Of a stretch of 64,000 bases of DNA, positions 49,511 through 58,228 are shown piece by piece. Position 1 is the first letter of the stretch. Each line of letters starts with the position of its first letter. The stretch comes from Chloroflexota bacterium. GTDB lineage: Bacteria > Chloroflexota > Dehalococcoidia > Tepidiformales > Tepidiformaceae. Location of the stretch: assembly GCA_016234445.1 (NCBI GenBank), contig JACRBT010000012.1:1-64000 (forward strand), written 5' to 3'. A program made the position numbers and the translations under genes. A model generated the notes under the pieces. The model saw nothing but the letters and a program-made list of their open reading frames with translations. It made no database searches and was not told where the DNA came from.

Positions 49511-52282
49511 TCAGCGGTGGCGGCCGAAGCGGAGGGTCGCGATCTCCCAGGGGCGGAGGAGGAAGGACCAGCCGCCGCCCCCGGCGTTCGCGACCTCGCC
49601 GCGAGGGGTGTCGAGGAGGTCGACGAGCCCGGCGCCGGGGCTCGCCGCGGGGACCCGGATCGCGGCCTGCCCGGGCGCATCCGAAGCGTGATAGACACGG
49701 ATCAGGGGCGAGCCGTCGGCGTCGCTGCGGTGGAAGGCGGACGGGACCACGGCGGCGCTGGAGAAGGCGGCCAGCGGGAGCGAACCCTCGGCCGAACCTT
49801 CGTGCTCGTTCGTGGCATATGCGAGGGGAGGGTGGGCGAAGCTGTGGGCCAGGGTCTGGACGCCGGCCTCGCGCCAGGCGCCGCGGTAGGTCGTGAGGGC
49901 GTAGTCGAAGATGTGGACCCCGGGCATCTGGGCGTCGGGCGTGGCGATGGTCGGGCCGGCGCCCCCGCGGCGCGAAACGAGGTCCGGGCGCGAAAGCCAG
50001 CCGACGCAGCGGACGAGGGTGAGGGCGTAGGCCTGGCGCCCCTCGCGGTCGCGGACGACTTCGCCTTCCTGGAGCCCGCGATTGAGCACGGCGACGCCGA
50101 CCCCGCCGCTTTCGAAGGCGGCGAAGGTCTTCTGGGGGAAGGTCGTCGGGGGCTGCTCGGCGCTTTCGCCGTTCCAGGGCGGCACGGCGAGGCCGCGTTC
50201 GGCGACGTGGAACTGGTTTTCGGTGATGGCGTGGTCCGTCGCGAAGGGCAGCGGGAAGATGGCCCGGAGGCGATGGTCCTCCGCCTGGTTGACCACGGCG
50301 ACGCGGAAGTCAACGCGCGGCAGGCCAGCCCAGAGGGTGACGTGGACGACGATCGGGAGCGCTGTCGTCCGCTTCGTCCGGCGTTTCCGCGAGGCCGTGA
50401 GCTTCGCCGGGACGGAGAGCACGGCCATGTAGGAGAGGCTGGCGGAGACGGCGTCGCTTGTCGTGCCCACGAGTTCGACCGACTCGGGCTGGAAAACGGG
50501 GCCGGGGAGGATGTCGGCGTTGTACTCGTCGCCGCGGTCGGCCTCGTCGACGAAGGCGGTGACGTTGCGGAGGTCGATACCGTTGGCCCAGTCGCGCACC
50601 CGGAGGCGGCCCTTGCGGTCGAGGCGGACGTCGTAGAAGCCGTTCGCGATCGAGCGCCGGCCGGCGGCGATGCCCGTGGCCGCCGGAGCAGGTTCCGCGG
50701 AGGGCACGAGCAGCTCCACGCCGACGGTGTCCGAGGCGGGGAGGACCGCCCGGAGGGTCCTCACACCGGAGCGGCGGACGATGACTTCGGCGGTGTCTGC
50801 GAGGTTGTTGGCGGCGACCTGGCGCACCTCTTCCCGGACCGTCTCGTCGTCGACAACGCAGAGCCCATCGCCGACGACGGTTTCGACGCGAAGGTGGCGG
50901 TCTTTCAGTTCCCAGCGCATGTCTTCGACGAAGTGGGCGTCGTAGCGGCCTTCGCGGATGAAGTCGAGGTGGCGGACGGCGCCACGGGGCGAGACCTCTT
51001 CGTGCACAAGTTGCTGGCCGGGGCTGACGGCTCCGAGGGCGACGGGGACGAGTTCGCCCGAGGGGAGACGCAACGATGCGGCCTCCCAGTCGGCGGGGAC
51101 CGTGGTTTCGACCACGGCCGGGGCGAAGGGCACCGGCCGGAAGAGAGCGACGCCGCCGCCACGGGGGACGTTCGTGCGGGTGGCGAGATGGGCCATCGAC
51201 TCGCGCGCGACCTGGCGGGCGAGCTGCTCGGCGCGGTCGTAGCGGGGCATCATCTCGACGTGGGTCTGGTCGACGCTGCAGCCGCAGATGGAGTCGTGGG
51301 GGGAGTTTTCGAGGACGAGGGACCACGCCTGGCGGAGGGCGGGGCTGCCGTCGGGGCCGCCGTGGAGGTGGGCGAGGAGTTCGAGGGGCTCGGCGATGCG
51401 TTCGATGGCGGAGGCGACATGGAAGTCGCGCTGCTTGATGTTCGCCCGCGCGGAGAGGACGCCGACAAGGACGTTCGAGCGGTCGGGGGAGCGCATCTCT
51501 CCCTGGTGCACGTGCTCGCCGATGCCGGCTTCGAACATCGCCCGTTCATAGCCGGCGAGGGTGACGATGCGGTAGTCGTAGCCCTGGCCGGCGGCATTGG
51601 CGATGGCTGTGGGCATGGTCTTCTCGACGCGTGAGTGGTCGGTGCCGTTCATGAGCAGGGCGGGCTCGTCGTCGCGGCGTTCGCGCTCCTGGCGGCGGGT
51701 GCGTTCGAGCATGTCGGCGGGATCGACCGGCAACCGCCAGCCGCTGGAGTAGCTGTTGCGGAGGTAGAGCGTGGGGATGCGGGTGCCGTCGGGGGCTTCC
51801 CAGCGGAACGACCAGCCGGGGACGGAGTCCGGCACCCCGCGCCAGAGGCAAGCGCTCGTGAGGCCGAGCTGGGCCATGACCTGGGGCATCTGGGCGATGT
51901 GGCCGAACTGGTCGCCGCAGAGGCCGATCCGGAGCGAGCCCCCGAGGCGGTCGGCGTAGCGGATGCCCTTCTGGAAGCTTCGGATGTGCGATTCGCCGCT
52001 GGGGAGGAACTCGTCGGGCTGGACCCACCAGGGGCCGATGACGATGCGGCCGGAGGCGATCATGGCGCGGAGGCGGCCTTCGTTCTCGGGCCGGAGGAGG
52101 AGGTAGTCGTCGATGACGATGGACTGGCCGTCGAGGTTGAAGCAGGCGAATTCGGGGTGCGCTTCGAGATGGTCGAGGAGTTCGTCGATCATCTGGACGA
52201 GGCGCCAGCGGAAGAGTTCGTGGGGCTGGTACCACTCGCGGTCCCAGTGGCAGTGGGGGACGACGTAGACGGTGCGCGTCAT
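49511..52282 (-). CDS. Alpha-mannosidase, GH38 (mannosylglycerate hydrolase-like)
   Basis: The 923-aa protein has the GH38 zinc site VVPHCHWDREWYQP at the start, and the nucleophile Asp with downstream ligands in GLCGDQFGHIAQMPQVMAQL. PWWVQPDEFLPSGESHIRSF lines the active site. A large all-beta C-terminal part follows (for example GYERAM, then FFSSAAVVPSAF-like segments). It resembles MngB-type enzymes of mannosylglycerate use more than eukaryotic Golgi types. It has no signal peptide, so it should be cytoplasmic. Transport genes for a substrate are not adjacent. Confidence 0.88.
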   Translation of the reverse strand: MTRTVYVVPHCHWDREWYQPHELFRWRLVQMIDELLDHLEAHPEFACFNLDGQSIVIDDYLLLRPENEGRLRAMIASGRIVIGPWWVQPDEFLPSGESHIRSFQKGIRYADRLGGSLRIGLCGDQFGHIAQMPQVMAQLGLTSACLWRGVPDSVPGWSFRWEAPDGTRIPTLYLRNSYSSGWRLPVDPADMLERTRRQERERRDDEPALLMNGTDHSRVEKTMPTAIANAAGQGYDYRIVTLAGYERAMFEAGIGEHVHQGEMRSPDRSNVLVGVLSARANIKQRDFHVASAIERIAEPLELLAHLHGGPDGSPALRQAWSLVLENSPHDSICGCSVDQTHVEMMPRYDRAEQLARQVARESMAHLATRTNVPRGGGVALFRPVPFAPAVVETTVPADWEAASLRLPSGELVPVALGAVSPGQQLVHEEVSPRGAVRHLDFIREGRYDAHFVEDMRWELKDRHLRVETVVGDGLCVVDDETVREEVRQVAANNLADTAEVIVRRSGVRTLRAVLPASDTVGVELLVPSAEPAPAATGIAAGRRSIANGFYDVRLDRKGRLRVRDWANGIDLRNVTAFVDEADRGDEYNADILPGPVFQPESVELVGTTSDAVSASLSYMAVLSVPAKLTASRKRRTKRTTALPIVVHVTLWAGLPRVDFRVAVVNQAEDHRLRAIFPLPFATDHAITENQFHVAERGLAVPPWNGESAEQPPTTFPQKTFAAFESGGVGVAVLNRGLQEGEVVRDREGRQAYALTLVRCVGWLSRPDLVSRRGGAGPTIATPDAQMPGVHIFDYALTTYRGAWREAGVQTLAHSFAHPPLAYATNEHEGSAEGSLPLAAFSSAAVVPSAFHRSDADGSPLIRVYHASDAPGQAAIRVPAASPGAGLVDLLDTPRGEVANAGGGGWSFLLRPWEIATLRFGRHR

Positions 52283-52346
52283 GGCGGGCCTCGGCGAGAG
52301 TCGGCCTATGGTAGCGGCCGGGAGCGATGTGCGCCGGGGCCGGCCG

Positions 52347-52871
52347 TTACCAGCGTTCCCAGCGGACGTAGTCGTCGAGGGGCATCCGGGGGCGCTGGCC
52401 GGTGACGGGGTCGGCGCCGGCCGGGTAGCCGAAGGCGATGGTGTTCGCGACGACGTGGCCAGGCGGCAGGCCGAGCACCTTCGCGGCGGCCTCGGCGTGA
52501 TGCATCGAGGCGGGGCAGCTGGAGATTCCCGCTTCCCAGGCGGCGAGCATCATGTTCTGGGCGGCGCGGCCGGCGTCGAAGGGCCCCCGGAAGATGGCGA
52601 ACTGTCCGTGCGGCTGGTCGACTTCGGGCACGAGGACAATCGCCACGACCACGGGCGCGGCGAGCAGATGGGGCGTGAAGTTCCCGCAGGCGGCGAGTTC
52701 GGCCCGGCGGGCGGGGTCCTTCAGGACGACGAGGCGGACGGGCTCCGCGGCCTTGGCGCTGCCGGCCATGCGACCCGCCTGGAGGATGCGGGCGAGCACC
52801 TCGTCGGGGATGGGGTCGGGGCGAAGGGCGCGGGTGTCGCGCTTGTTGACGATGGCGCGGTAGGTCTCCAT
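52347..52871 (-). CDS. Nitroreductase family protein
   Basis: The protein has 174 aa, with GGAGGA before ATG 52871. It has the FMN-binding N-terminus VNKRDTRALRPDPIPDEVLA, the dimer/FMN segment FDAGRAAQNMMLAAWEAGIS and the C-terminal IAFGYPAGADP. The family reduces nitro, quinone or flavin substrates with NAD(P)H; the natural substrate is unknown. Confidence 0.88.
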   Translation of the reverse strand: METYRAIVNKRDTRALRPDPIPDEVLARILQAGRMAGSAKAAEPVRLVVLKDPARRAELAACGNFTPHLLAAPVVVAIVLVPEVDQPHGQFAIFRGPFDAGRAAQNMMLAAWEAGISSCPASMHHAEAAAKVLGLPPGHVVANTIAFGYPAGADPVTGQRPRMPLDDYVRWERW

Positions 52872-53021
52872 GGCGTGTCCTCCGGGTGTGGCGGGAGCGT
52901 AGCACAGCGCGGGACTCGCCGAAGGTGGGGTGCCAACCTGCCCGATCGGGTGATCCGCGGGGGGCGAGCGCGCGCGACCCTGCTCTCATCACAACGCGGG
53001 GGCCGCGGGAGGGACAGGGCA

Positions 53022-53939
53022 ATGGCCATCGAGATCACGGAATTCGGGGCAGCGGAGCTTTCGGACGGGCTGGCGGCGGCGGTGGAACGGGCGGGACAGT
53101 CGACGGTCACCGTCCACGCGCGAAGGAGGATCCCGGCGAGCGGCATCGCCTGGACCGCGGACGGGGTCATCCTCACCTGCGACCACGTGGTCGAGCGGGA
53201 CGAAGACATCACGATCGGGCTGCCCGACGGGCGGACGGTGGCGGCGACGATCGCCGGGCGCGACGCCGGGAGCGACCTCGCCGTCCTCCGCGCGGACGTC
53301 ACGGGGCTGACGCCGGCCGACCGGGCCGCCGCGGGCGAGGTGAAGGTCGGGCACCTGGCGCTGGCGCTGGGGCGACCCTCGGAGGAAGGCGTGAGCGCGT
53401 CGCTTGGCGTGGTCTCGGCGGTCCGGGGGCCGTGGCGCACATTCGGCGGGGCCGTGATCGACGGCTACTACCGGACGGACGCGACCTTCTTCCCCGGGTT
53501 CTCGGGCGGGCCGCTGGTGCTCGCCGACGGCCGGGTCGCGGGGATCAACAGCTCGCGGCTGGGGCGCGGGGCGGGCCTGACCATCCCCGCGGCGGCGGCG
53601 GCGAAGGTCGCCGAGGCGCTGCTTGCGGGTGGGCGGCTGAAGCGCGGCTACCTCGGGATCGGCAGCCAGCCGGTGAAGCTCCCGGCGGCGATCGCGGCCG
53701 AACTCGGCGGGCAGGAAACGGGGCTGCTGATCGTGACGGTCGAGCCGGGGAGCCCCGCGGAGGCTGGCGGCGTGATGCTGGGCGACATCCTCGTCGCCAT
53801 CGGCGCGCACACGGTCACCGGGACCGAGAGCCTGCACCTCGCCCTCGGCGCCGACAGTGTCGGGCAGCCGACAGCGGTCACGGTGATGCGCGGCGGGGCG
53901 AAGCGCGAACTGACGGTCACCGTGGGCGAGCGGGCATAA
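53022..53939 (+). CDS. HtrA-like S1C serine protease without signal peptide
   Basis: The protein has 305 aa from ATG 53022. The trypsin-like triad is visible: His in LTCDHVVERDED, Asp in GSDLAVLRADVT, Ser in FFPGFSGGPLVLADG (GFSGGP rather than GNSGGP). A C-terminal PDZ domain follows (GYLGIGSQPVKLP and VEPGSPAEAGGVMLGDILVA). There is no signal peptide or TM helix at the N-terminus, unlike most HtrA/DegP proteins, so cytoplasmic quality control is likely. The LuxR-type gene downstream may be co-transcribed. Confidence 0.85.
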   Translation: MAIEITEFGAAELSDGLAAAVERAGQSTVTVHARRRIPASGIAWTADGVILTCDHVVERDEDITIGLPDGRTVAATIAGRDAGSDLAVLRADVTGLTPADRAAAGEVKVGHLALALGRPSEEGVSASLGVVSAVRGPWRTFGGAVIDGYYRTDATFFPGFSGGPLVLADGRVAGINSSRLGRGAGLTIPAAAAAKVAEALLAGGRLKRGYLGIGSQPVKLPAAIAAELGGQETGLLIVTVEPGSPAEAGGVMLGDILVAIGAHTVTGTESLHLALGADSVGQPTAVTVMRGGAKRELTVTVGERA

Positions 53940-53975
53940 GCGCGCGAGGGACGGGCAGCGTGGGCCGGGCGGTGC

Positions 53976-53981
53976 TAGGGT
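53976..53981 (+). promoter_or_regulatory. Extended -10 candidate before the LuxR-type gene
   Basis: TGC directly before TAGGGT fits TGN-TANNNT. It lies 5-8 nt before the in-frame GTG codons at 53987 and 53990. Confidence 0.4.
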
Positions 53982-53986
53982 CGAAG

Positions 53987-54637
53987 GTGGTGGAACGGCC
54001 AGCTTCTCCCGGCGCCCGGCCAATCCGCGTCATCGTCGTCGCGGGGTATGCGGCCGTGCGCGCGGGGCTGCGGTCGATGCTCGAAGGCGAAGGGCTGGAA
54101 GTCGTGTCCGAGGCGGCGGTGGCGGCGATCGAAGAAGGCGAACCACTCCCGGCGGCGGACGTGGTCGTTGTCGATGCGGGCGACGGCCGGGAGGGCCTGC
54201 CCTCACGCGTGGCGCGGGCGTTCGAAGGCTCGGCGGTACTGGTGCTCTGCGCGGACCCGGGGGAGGGGGCCGCCAGCCTCTCGGGTGCCACGGCCGGCGT
54301 ACTCCTCCGGGACGTGACAGCGGGGGAACTGGCAGCCGCGGTCCGCGCCGTCGCGGAGGGCCTCGTCGTGCTTCACCCGGCCGTGGCGGCGGCGTTGGCG
54401 CGCGAACCCCGGGAGGGGCGGCCTCTCGACGAGGCGGCAGAGTCGCTCACCGTCCGGGAGCTCGAAGTCCTGCGACTGGTGGCGGACGGCCTCCCGAACA
54501 AAGCCATCGCCCTGGCGCTCGGGATCAGCGAGCACACGGTGAAGTTCCACGTCGGCAGCATCCTCGGGAAACTGGGGGCCGGGGGACGGACGGAGGCGGT
54601 GACGGCGGCCATCCGGCGCGGGCTGGTACCCCTGTAG
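53987..54637 (+). CDS. NarL/LuxR-type response regulator-like protein
   Basis: The protein has about 216 aa; GTG codons at 53960, 53972, 53987 and 53990 are all in frame. The N-terminal receiver-like domain (RVIVVAGYAAVRAGLRSMLE) lacks the usual acidic pocket (VVVVDAGDG keeps one Asp), so phosphorylation is doubtful. A GerE HTH ends it (LTVRELEVLRLVADGLPNKA, ISEHTVKFHVGSILGKLGAG). It may act as an unphosphorylated regulator of the protease gene just upstream. Confidence 0.85.
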   Translation: MVERPASPGARPIRVIVVAGYAAVRAGLRSMLEGEGLEVVSEAAVAAIEEGEPLPAADVVVVDAGDGREGLPSRVARAFEGSAVLVLCADPGEGAASLSGATAGVLLRDVTAGELAAAVRAVAEGLVVLHPAVAAALAREPREGRPLDEAAESLTVRELEVLRLVADGLPNKAIALALGISEHTVKFHVGSILGKLGAGGRTEAVTAAIRRGLVPL

Positions 54638-54666
54638 GCGGTAGACTTCGCCCACGGGGAGGCGAC

Positions 54667-55293
54667 GTGGCTGTTCTTGCACCGATCACGCTGGCGGGGC
54701 GGCATGTGAAGCTGGCGCCGCTGGCGCTGGAGCACGTCCCGGCGCTGGTGGCGGCTGCTTCGGTGGACCGCGCGTCGTACCGGTGGACCTTCGTGCCCGG
54801 CGGCGCCGACGCGATGACGACCTACGTGCAGGAGGCGCTGGCGCTGCGGGATGCGGGCCTGGCGCTGCCGTTCGCGACCATCGATGCGGCGACGGGCACG
54901 GTCATCGGCACGACGCGATACGGGAACGTCGAGCGCTGGCCCTGGCCCGAGGCCAACCCCAACCGCCGGGAAGTGGACGCGGTCGAGATCGGCTGGACGT
55001 GGCTGAGTGCCGCCGCCCAGCGGACGCCCATCAACACCGAGGCGAAGTACCTGATGATGCGCCACGCCTTCGAGACGTGGGGCGTCCACCGGCTCGTGCT
55101 CCAGACCGACGAGCGGAACGAGCGCTCACGGCGGGCGATCGAACGGATCGGGGCGCGGCTCGAAGGGATCCTCCGGGCGAACCGGGCATCGTCGATCGGC
55201 GACGTGCGGAGCACCGCGGTCTACTCGGTCATCGCCGCCGAGTGGCCGGGTGTGAAGGCGGCGCTGGAAGCCCGGATGGCAGCGCGGGGCTAG
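54667..55293 (+). CDS. GNAT acetyltransferase, RimJ/RimL-like
   Basis: The protein has 208 aa from GTG 54667 behind GGGGAGG. RimL-type features are ITLAGRHVKLAPLALEHVPA at the start, AVEIGWTWLSAAAQRTPINT, KYLMMRHAFETWGVHRLVLQ and SRRAIERIGARLEGILR. It probably acetylates a protein N-terminus or small amine. Its stop overlaps that of the small membrane gene on the other strand by 4 bp. Confidence 0.88.
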   Translation: MAVLAPITLAGRHVKLAPLALEHVPALVAAASVDRASYRWTFVPGGADAMTTYVQEALALRDAGLALPFATIDAATGTVIGTTRYGNVERWPWPEANPNRREVDAVEIGWTWLSAAAQRTPINTEAKYLMMRHAFETWGVHRLVLQTDERNERSRRAIERIGARLEGILRANRASSIGDVRSTAVYSVIAAEWPGVKAALEARMAARG

Positions 55294-55523
55294 GGTGGGT
55301 CGTCACCGTCGCCGTCGCGGCCAATGAGGAGCGGCGCGAGGAAGAAGGCGAAGACCGTCGCGGCGAGACCGAGGGCGCCGAGCGCCGTCATCGCGCCATC
55401 GGAGGAAAGCAGCCCGATGACGAGGACGACCACCGACGCCGCCGCGAGGACGACCGGGAGCCATCGCTTGAACGGGAATGCCGGCAGCAGCCGCGGCCGC
55501 CGCCCGGTGTCACGGTTGTTCAT
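55290..55523 (-). CDS. Small two-TM membrane protein, 77 aa
   Basis: ATG 55523 follows GGGAGA and lies inside the end of the preceding gene (14-bp overlap). After a basic start (RDTGRRPRLLPAFPFKRW) come two hydrophobic helices (LPVVLAAASVVVLVIGLL and ALGALGLAATVFAFFLAPLL) and an acidic tail. It has no recognisable family. It is the last gene of the DUF488 operon; small membrane proteins in this position can be effectors, but that is only inference. Confidence 0.65.
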   Translation of the reverse strand: MNNRDTGRRPRLLPAFPFKRWLPVVLAAASVVVLVIGLLSSDGAMTALGALGLAATVFAFFLAPLLIGRDGDGDDPP

Positions 55524-56229
55524 GTTCTCCCGGAGCGCGCAGCCGGAGGGCGGGATTCGACTTCAGGTGCAACGCGTTGACCTGGAGCCAGTGTACCTCT
55601 GGTTGGTCCGGGGCACTGGCGAAGGGCCGGCCCACGCCCACGCCGAGGAGGACCTCGTCGCCGTCCGCGAGGGCCGCCTGCGCGCGGGCAATCCGGCTCA
55701 TGTCCGGCGCTGAGAAGGCGTCCTGGAAGTAGCGGGCGTCGGTCAGGCTGAGGTCGAGGCCCTCGCCGGGGAGCCGGATCCGCAAGCTCTTCTTGTCGCC
55801 ATCGTCGCGGAGGACGAGGTCAACCGGTCCCGCCGGGCGGTAGCACCCCAGCGAGGCCGGCCCGGTCCCCAGGGGGAGGAAGCCCCGGCCCCCGCGCCGT
55901 TCCATCTCTTCGCCGAAGATGTCCGCGAGCGTCTCCGCCGCCGACTCTGACAGCACCTGCCACAGCCGCTCCGCGCTCACGTGCCCCAGCTGGCGGGTCG
56001 CCGCGGGGTCGAAGCGGTGGTCCTCCACCTCCGGCGGAGACGGTTCGGGCACCACGCGTCCCAGTTCGACCAGTGCGCCGAAGTCGAAAGGCCCGCCCGG
56101 GACGAGCAACTCGGTGCCGAGCCGGCGGCCAAGCGTGGGCCGGACATGCCGGTGGTCTCCCTCGGTGATGCCGGCGACACAACAAAAGCCCGGCGCCATA
56201 CGGGTGACGTGGGTGATGAGGATCCGCAT
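55510..56229 (-). CDS. Dual-OB-like protein of the DUF488 operon
   Basis: The protein has 239 aa. It begins RILITHVTRMAPGFCCVAGI, a start I associate from memory with dual OB-fold proteins linked to DUF488 in predicted conflict systems; that link needs checking. The protein is beta-rich (VRPTLGRRLGTELLVPGGPF, KKSLRIRLPGEGLDLSLTDA) and ends with a possible second OB-like part (VHWLQVNALHLKSNP). It starts 12 bp after the second DUF488 gene and overlaps the membrane gene. Nucleic-acid binding is plausible; the activity is unknown. Confidence 0.6.
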   Translation of the reverse strand: MRILITHVTRMAPGFCCVAGITEGDHRHVRPTLGRRLGTELLVPGGPFDFGALVELGRVVPEPSPPEVEDHRFDPAATRQLGHVSAERLWQVLSESAAETLADIFGEEMERRGGRGFLPLGTGPASLGCYRPAGPVDLVLRDDGDKKSLRIRLPGEGLDLSLTDARYFQDAFSAPDMSRIARAQAALADGDEVLLGVGVGRPFASAPDQPEVHWLQVNALHLKSNPALRLRAPGEHEQP

Positions 56230-56241
56230 TGGCCGGGGATG

Positions 56242-56679
56242 TTACAGATGGCGGATGGAAATGTCGCCCCAGGCATCGCGCAGATACTCGGCCGCCAACC
56301 GGCGGTGGCAGCGCTCGGGCTCGTGTTCGCTGCAAAGCAAGATGATGCCGGGCTCGAGGGCTTCCCGGCCCAGGGCGACGGCGACATTGCGGTCCGTCAG
56401 CAGTTGGAGGTAGCGCTCGGCGTAGGCGTCCCAGGTGAGTGTGCCTGCCCGGTACGCCTTCAGCATGTCTTCCTCGGGCGCCAATTCCGGCAGTTCCAGG
56501 TATTCGACACCGCAGAGCCGCGACAGGAAGAACACGAGGTCCGGTTTCTTCGCGAAGCTGGCGAGTTGCGAGGTGTTGTTGAGGCGCACGTCGCCCAGGC
56601 GCTTGACGCCACTGGCCGCTACGCGATCGAAGAATGACTCGGCGCTCGACTTGGTGAAACCGATAGTGGCGATCTCCAC
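56242..56679 (-). CDS. DUF488 protein, shorter copy
   Basis: The protein has 145 aa from GTG 56679 behind GGAGG. DUF488 motifs are IATIGFTKSSAESFFDRV, LGDVRLNNTSQLASFAKKPD and LLCSEHEPERCHRRLAAEYL, whose Cys-x7-Cys-His-Arg pattern is the family's conserved cluster. It overlaps the longer DUF488 gene by 61 bp. The family is proposed to act on nucleic acids or as a Cys-based enzyme, but no activity is proven. Confidence 0.85.
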   Translation of the reverse strand: MEIATIGFTKSSAESFFDRVAASGVKRLGDVRLNNTSQLASFAKKPDLVFFLSRLCGVEYLELPELAPEEDMLKAYRAGTLTWDAYAERYLQLLTDRNVAVALGREALEPGIILLCSEHEPERCHRRLAAEYLRDAWGDISIRHL

Positions 56680-57182
56680 GAGTCCTCCAGCATGTTCCCC
56701 TGGAACGCAAGCTTCGTTTCCGGGCGGAGAGAGCCATCCCCGAGGATGTGCTCGATCGACGCAGGGTCGAACCCGCGCTCTCGCAGGGTCCTCGTAACCA
56801 GCAGGAAACGGTGGCAGGCCGTCGGGTCCGCCTCCGAACAGAGTAACGCGAGGCGGTAACGCTCGGCGTTCCGTTCCAGGGTGGCGATCCCTTCGACGAA
56901 CTTCGCCGAACGCGACAGAGGCCCGTAGAGGACGTGCCCGTGCTCGTCGTAGAACTCGTCGCCATCCGGCCGGCCGCCGAGCGAATCGCCCATGAACGCG
57001 TAGCGGATGTCCTCCGCCGCCAGCAGGCGCGCGAGCCGCTCGCGGTTGAAGTGGGGCGAGTATTTCGAATAAGGGGCGCTGCGGACGTCGACCACAGCCT
57101 CGATGCCGTGCTCGCGGAGGAGCTCGACCAGCCGCTCGGGGGTGTGGTTCGAATGGCCGATGGTGAAGATCACAGGCGGCAC
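56619..57182 (-). CDS. DUF488 protein, longer copy
   Basis: The protein has 187 aa from GTG 57182. DUF488 motifs are VIFTIGHSNHTPERLVELLR, VVDVRSAPYSKYSPHFNRER and LLCSEADPTACHRFLLVTRT. It differs from its downstream neighbour by keeping the full IGHSN and RSxPYSKYSP blocks, so this may be the active copy. It is the first gene of the four-gene operon; the 51 bp to the crotonase stop leave little room for a promoter. Confidence 0.88.
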   Translation of the reverse strand: MPPVIFTIGHSNHTPERLVELLREHGIEAVVDVRSAPYSKYSPHFNRERLARLLAAEDIRYAFMGDSLGGRPDGDEFYDEHGHVLYGPLSRSAKFVEGIATLERNAERYRLALLCSEADPTACHRFLLVTRTLRERGFDPASIEHILGDGSLRPETKLAFQGNMLEDSWRSPLSVSPSRAPSHSSIA

Positions 57183-57233
57183 GGGAGCCTCGGGGAACGT
57201 TTGTTCGATGGTAAACGGTTCCCCGCCGTTTTC

Positions 57234-58124
57234 CTAGCGCTTCATCCGGTAGTCGGCGTAAGGGGCATCGCGCTTGGCGAGGGCTTCCTTGAGGCCGCCA
57301 CCGCTTTCCGCGGCCGCGCGCATGTTGTCCTGGAACTTGTAGGACTCGGCGGTGAACTGGGCGGCGGCGTCGAGGTCGGTCGAGCTGCGGACCGAGGAGT
57401 AGATGCCCATGTTCTCGTAGAAGCGGTTCATGTTGACCTTGAGGATGGCCAGGTGGTCGGCGGTCATGTTGGCGAAGCGGTCGGCGAAGGCGATGGTGCG
57501 TTCTTCGAGCTCTTCCTTCGGCCAGGCGTGGTTGATCATGCCGATCCGCTCGGCTTCGACGCCGCTGACGCTGTCGCCGGTGTAGTAGAGCTCCTTCGCC
57601 TTTCGCATGCCGATGACGAGCGGCCAGATGACGCCGGTGCGCGAGGTACCGAGACCGCGAAGGCCGGGGTGTCCGAGCTGGGCGTCCTCCGCCGCGACGA
57701 CGAGGTCAGCCATCATTGCGAGTTCGCAGCCGCCGGCGAGGGCGTAGCCGTGGATCTGGGCGATGGTGATCTTGGCCATGTTCCAGAAGTACATGTGGAT
57801 GTCGGTGATCTGCTGCATGCCGGTGCGGGTGCCCATGAGGAGGCGGCGGCCCTTGTCGTCGGCGCCGCGGTAACGGCGGACGACGCCGTCGGCGCCACCG
57901 CGGGCGGGCGTGAGGTCGTAGCCGGCGCTGAAGGTGCGCCCGGCGCCGCGGAGGATGATGACGCGGCAGGAGTCGTCGGCTTCGAGGTCGTGGAGGGAGT
58001 CGTTCAGTTCGAAGAGCAGCTCTTGGGAGAGGGAGTTCATCTTCTCGGGGCGATTGAGGGTGACGCGGGCGACCCGCCCGTCGGTGCCGACGCGATCGAT
58101 GGCGATGTTTTCGAAGGTAGCCAC
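57234..58124 (-). CDS. Enoyl-CoA hydratase-like protein with an altered active site
   Basis: The protein has 296 aa from GTG 58124 behind GGAG, with TATACT further upstream. The crotonase start is VARVTLNRPEKMNSLSQELL, the oxyanion part TFSAGYDLTPARGG and HGYALAGGCELAMMADLVVA. The helix that normally bears catalytic Glu reads GHPGLRGLGTSRTGVIWPLV, with no Glu in either usual place. It may catalyse a different reaction. The C-terminus is about 30 aa longer than the other crotonases here. Confidence 0.85.
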   Translation of the reverse strand: MATFENIAIDRVGTDGRVARVTLNRPEKMNSLSQELLFELNDSLHDLEADDSCRVIILRGAGRTFSAGYDLTPARGGADGVVRRYRGADDKGRRLLMGTRTGMQQITDIHMYFWNMAKITIAQIHGYALAGGCELAMMADLVVAAEDAQLGHPGLRGLGTSRTGVIWPLVIGMRKAKELYYTGDSVSGVEAERIGMINHAWPKEELEERTIAFADRFANMTADHLAILKVNMNRFYENMGIYSSVRSSTDLDAAAQFTAESYKFQDNMRAAAESGGGLKEALAKRDAPYADYRMKR

Positions 58125-58228
58125 GGTGCAACTCCGGGTGTTTGAGTTTGTGGTTGGAGTATAGGCGGGCGGCGGCGGGGCTGCCGAAGGCCGGCGGCGG
58201 AGCTTTTCTCACGATCCCCTTACGCGCG

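Noticed and set aside
49374-49896. Extension of the cupin frame to 49896
   Set aside because: Low-complexity Arg/Gly sequence running through a terminator hairpin and 386 bp of the mannosidase antisense; the likely end is 49373.
49370-51634. 754-codon plus-strand frame
   Set aside because: Antisense of the GH38 mannosidase, whose motifs are unmistakable on the minus strand.
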